This document shows, one piece after another, positions 12,339-12,385 of a stretch of 12,385 nt of DNA. The notes beneath the pieces are model-generated. The model searched no databases. It was not told the origin of the DNA and saw nothing but the letters and a program-made list of their open reading frames with translations. This stretch comes from Campylobacteraceae bacterium. GTDB taxonomy: Bacteria > Campylobacterota > Campylobacteria > Campylobacterales > Sulfurovaceae. Location of the stretch: NCBI GenBank assembly GCA_027081065.1, contig JALWLW010000098.1, positions 1-12,385 of the forward strand, read 5' to 3'. Made by a program: the position numbers and the translations under genes. Position 1 is the stretch's first letter, and the number at the start of each line of letters is the position of its first letter.

Positions 12339-12385
12339 ATGCAAGAGAGTCTATTTAAAAACATAACTACAAAACTTCAAAATGC
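12339..12385 (+). CDS. Start of an unidentified gene, cut by the window edge
   Basis: The ATG has AAGG 8 bases upstream and its own extended -10 promoter. Only 15 complete codons are visible (MQESLFKNITTKLQN), which is too little to name a family. The gene follows fabD in the same direction, but its own promoter and the 159-base gap argue that it is transcribed separately. Confidence 0.55.
   Translation, partial: MQESLFKNITTKLQN

Overview
The window is an AT-rich stretch of bacterial chromosome, most likely from a Campylobacterota (epsilonproteobacterial) organism of the Sulfurimonas/Sulfurovum/Arcobacter type. The main reasons are the cluster rplI-hslV-hslU, the base composition and codon use, frequent GTG/TTG starts, and promoters with a strong TATAAT but usually no recognisable -35 box. 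Genus cannot be fixed from the sequence alone. No tRNA, rRNA, CRISPR array or insertion sequence was seen.

Layout. (1) 68-2742: valS, valyl-tRNA synthetase, with its own promoter. (2) 2743-4938: a small accessory island between valS and the next large gene. It holds a complete higBA toxin-antitoxin pair with a near-ideal promoter and operator, an intact DUF433 antitoxin whose DUF5615 PIN-like toxin partner survives only as a broken remnant, and a complete ParD-like/ParE-like pair. Around these lie GTAG-hairpin repeats resembling REP elements and an approximately 85-bp direct repeat that brackets the parDE-like pair. (3) 4938-7262, minus strand: a membrane-anchored GGDEF-EAL protein for cyclic di-GMP turnover. 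(4) 7375-9741: the rplI-hslV-hslU operon (ribosomal protein L9 and the HslVU protease), tightly packed and ending in a palindrome. (5) 9752-11195: a small membrane protein on the minus strand, then a secreted L,D-transpeptidase-like protein followed by an unrecognised conserved-looking 121-residue protein. (6) 11241-12179: fabD of fatty acid synthesis. (7) 12180-12385: a regulatory region with a cluster of TTAACA half-sites and the first 15 codons of an unidentified gene cut by the window edge.

The core genes are housekeeping (translation, protein quality control, fatty acids). The notable material is the island at 2.74-4.94 kb: three type II toxin-antitoxin loci of different families within about 2.1 kb, one of them decayed, embedded in repeats. 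It looks like a site that repeatedly gains and loses toxin-antitoxin cassettes. I see nothing that clearly amounts to an entirely new system; the best leads are the repeat-bracketed parDE cassette, the orphaned DUF433 gene and the apparently leaderless higB transcript.
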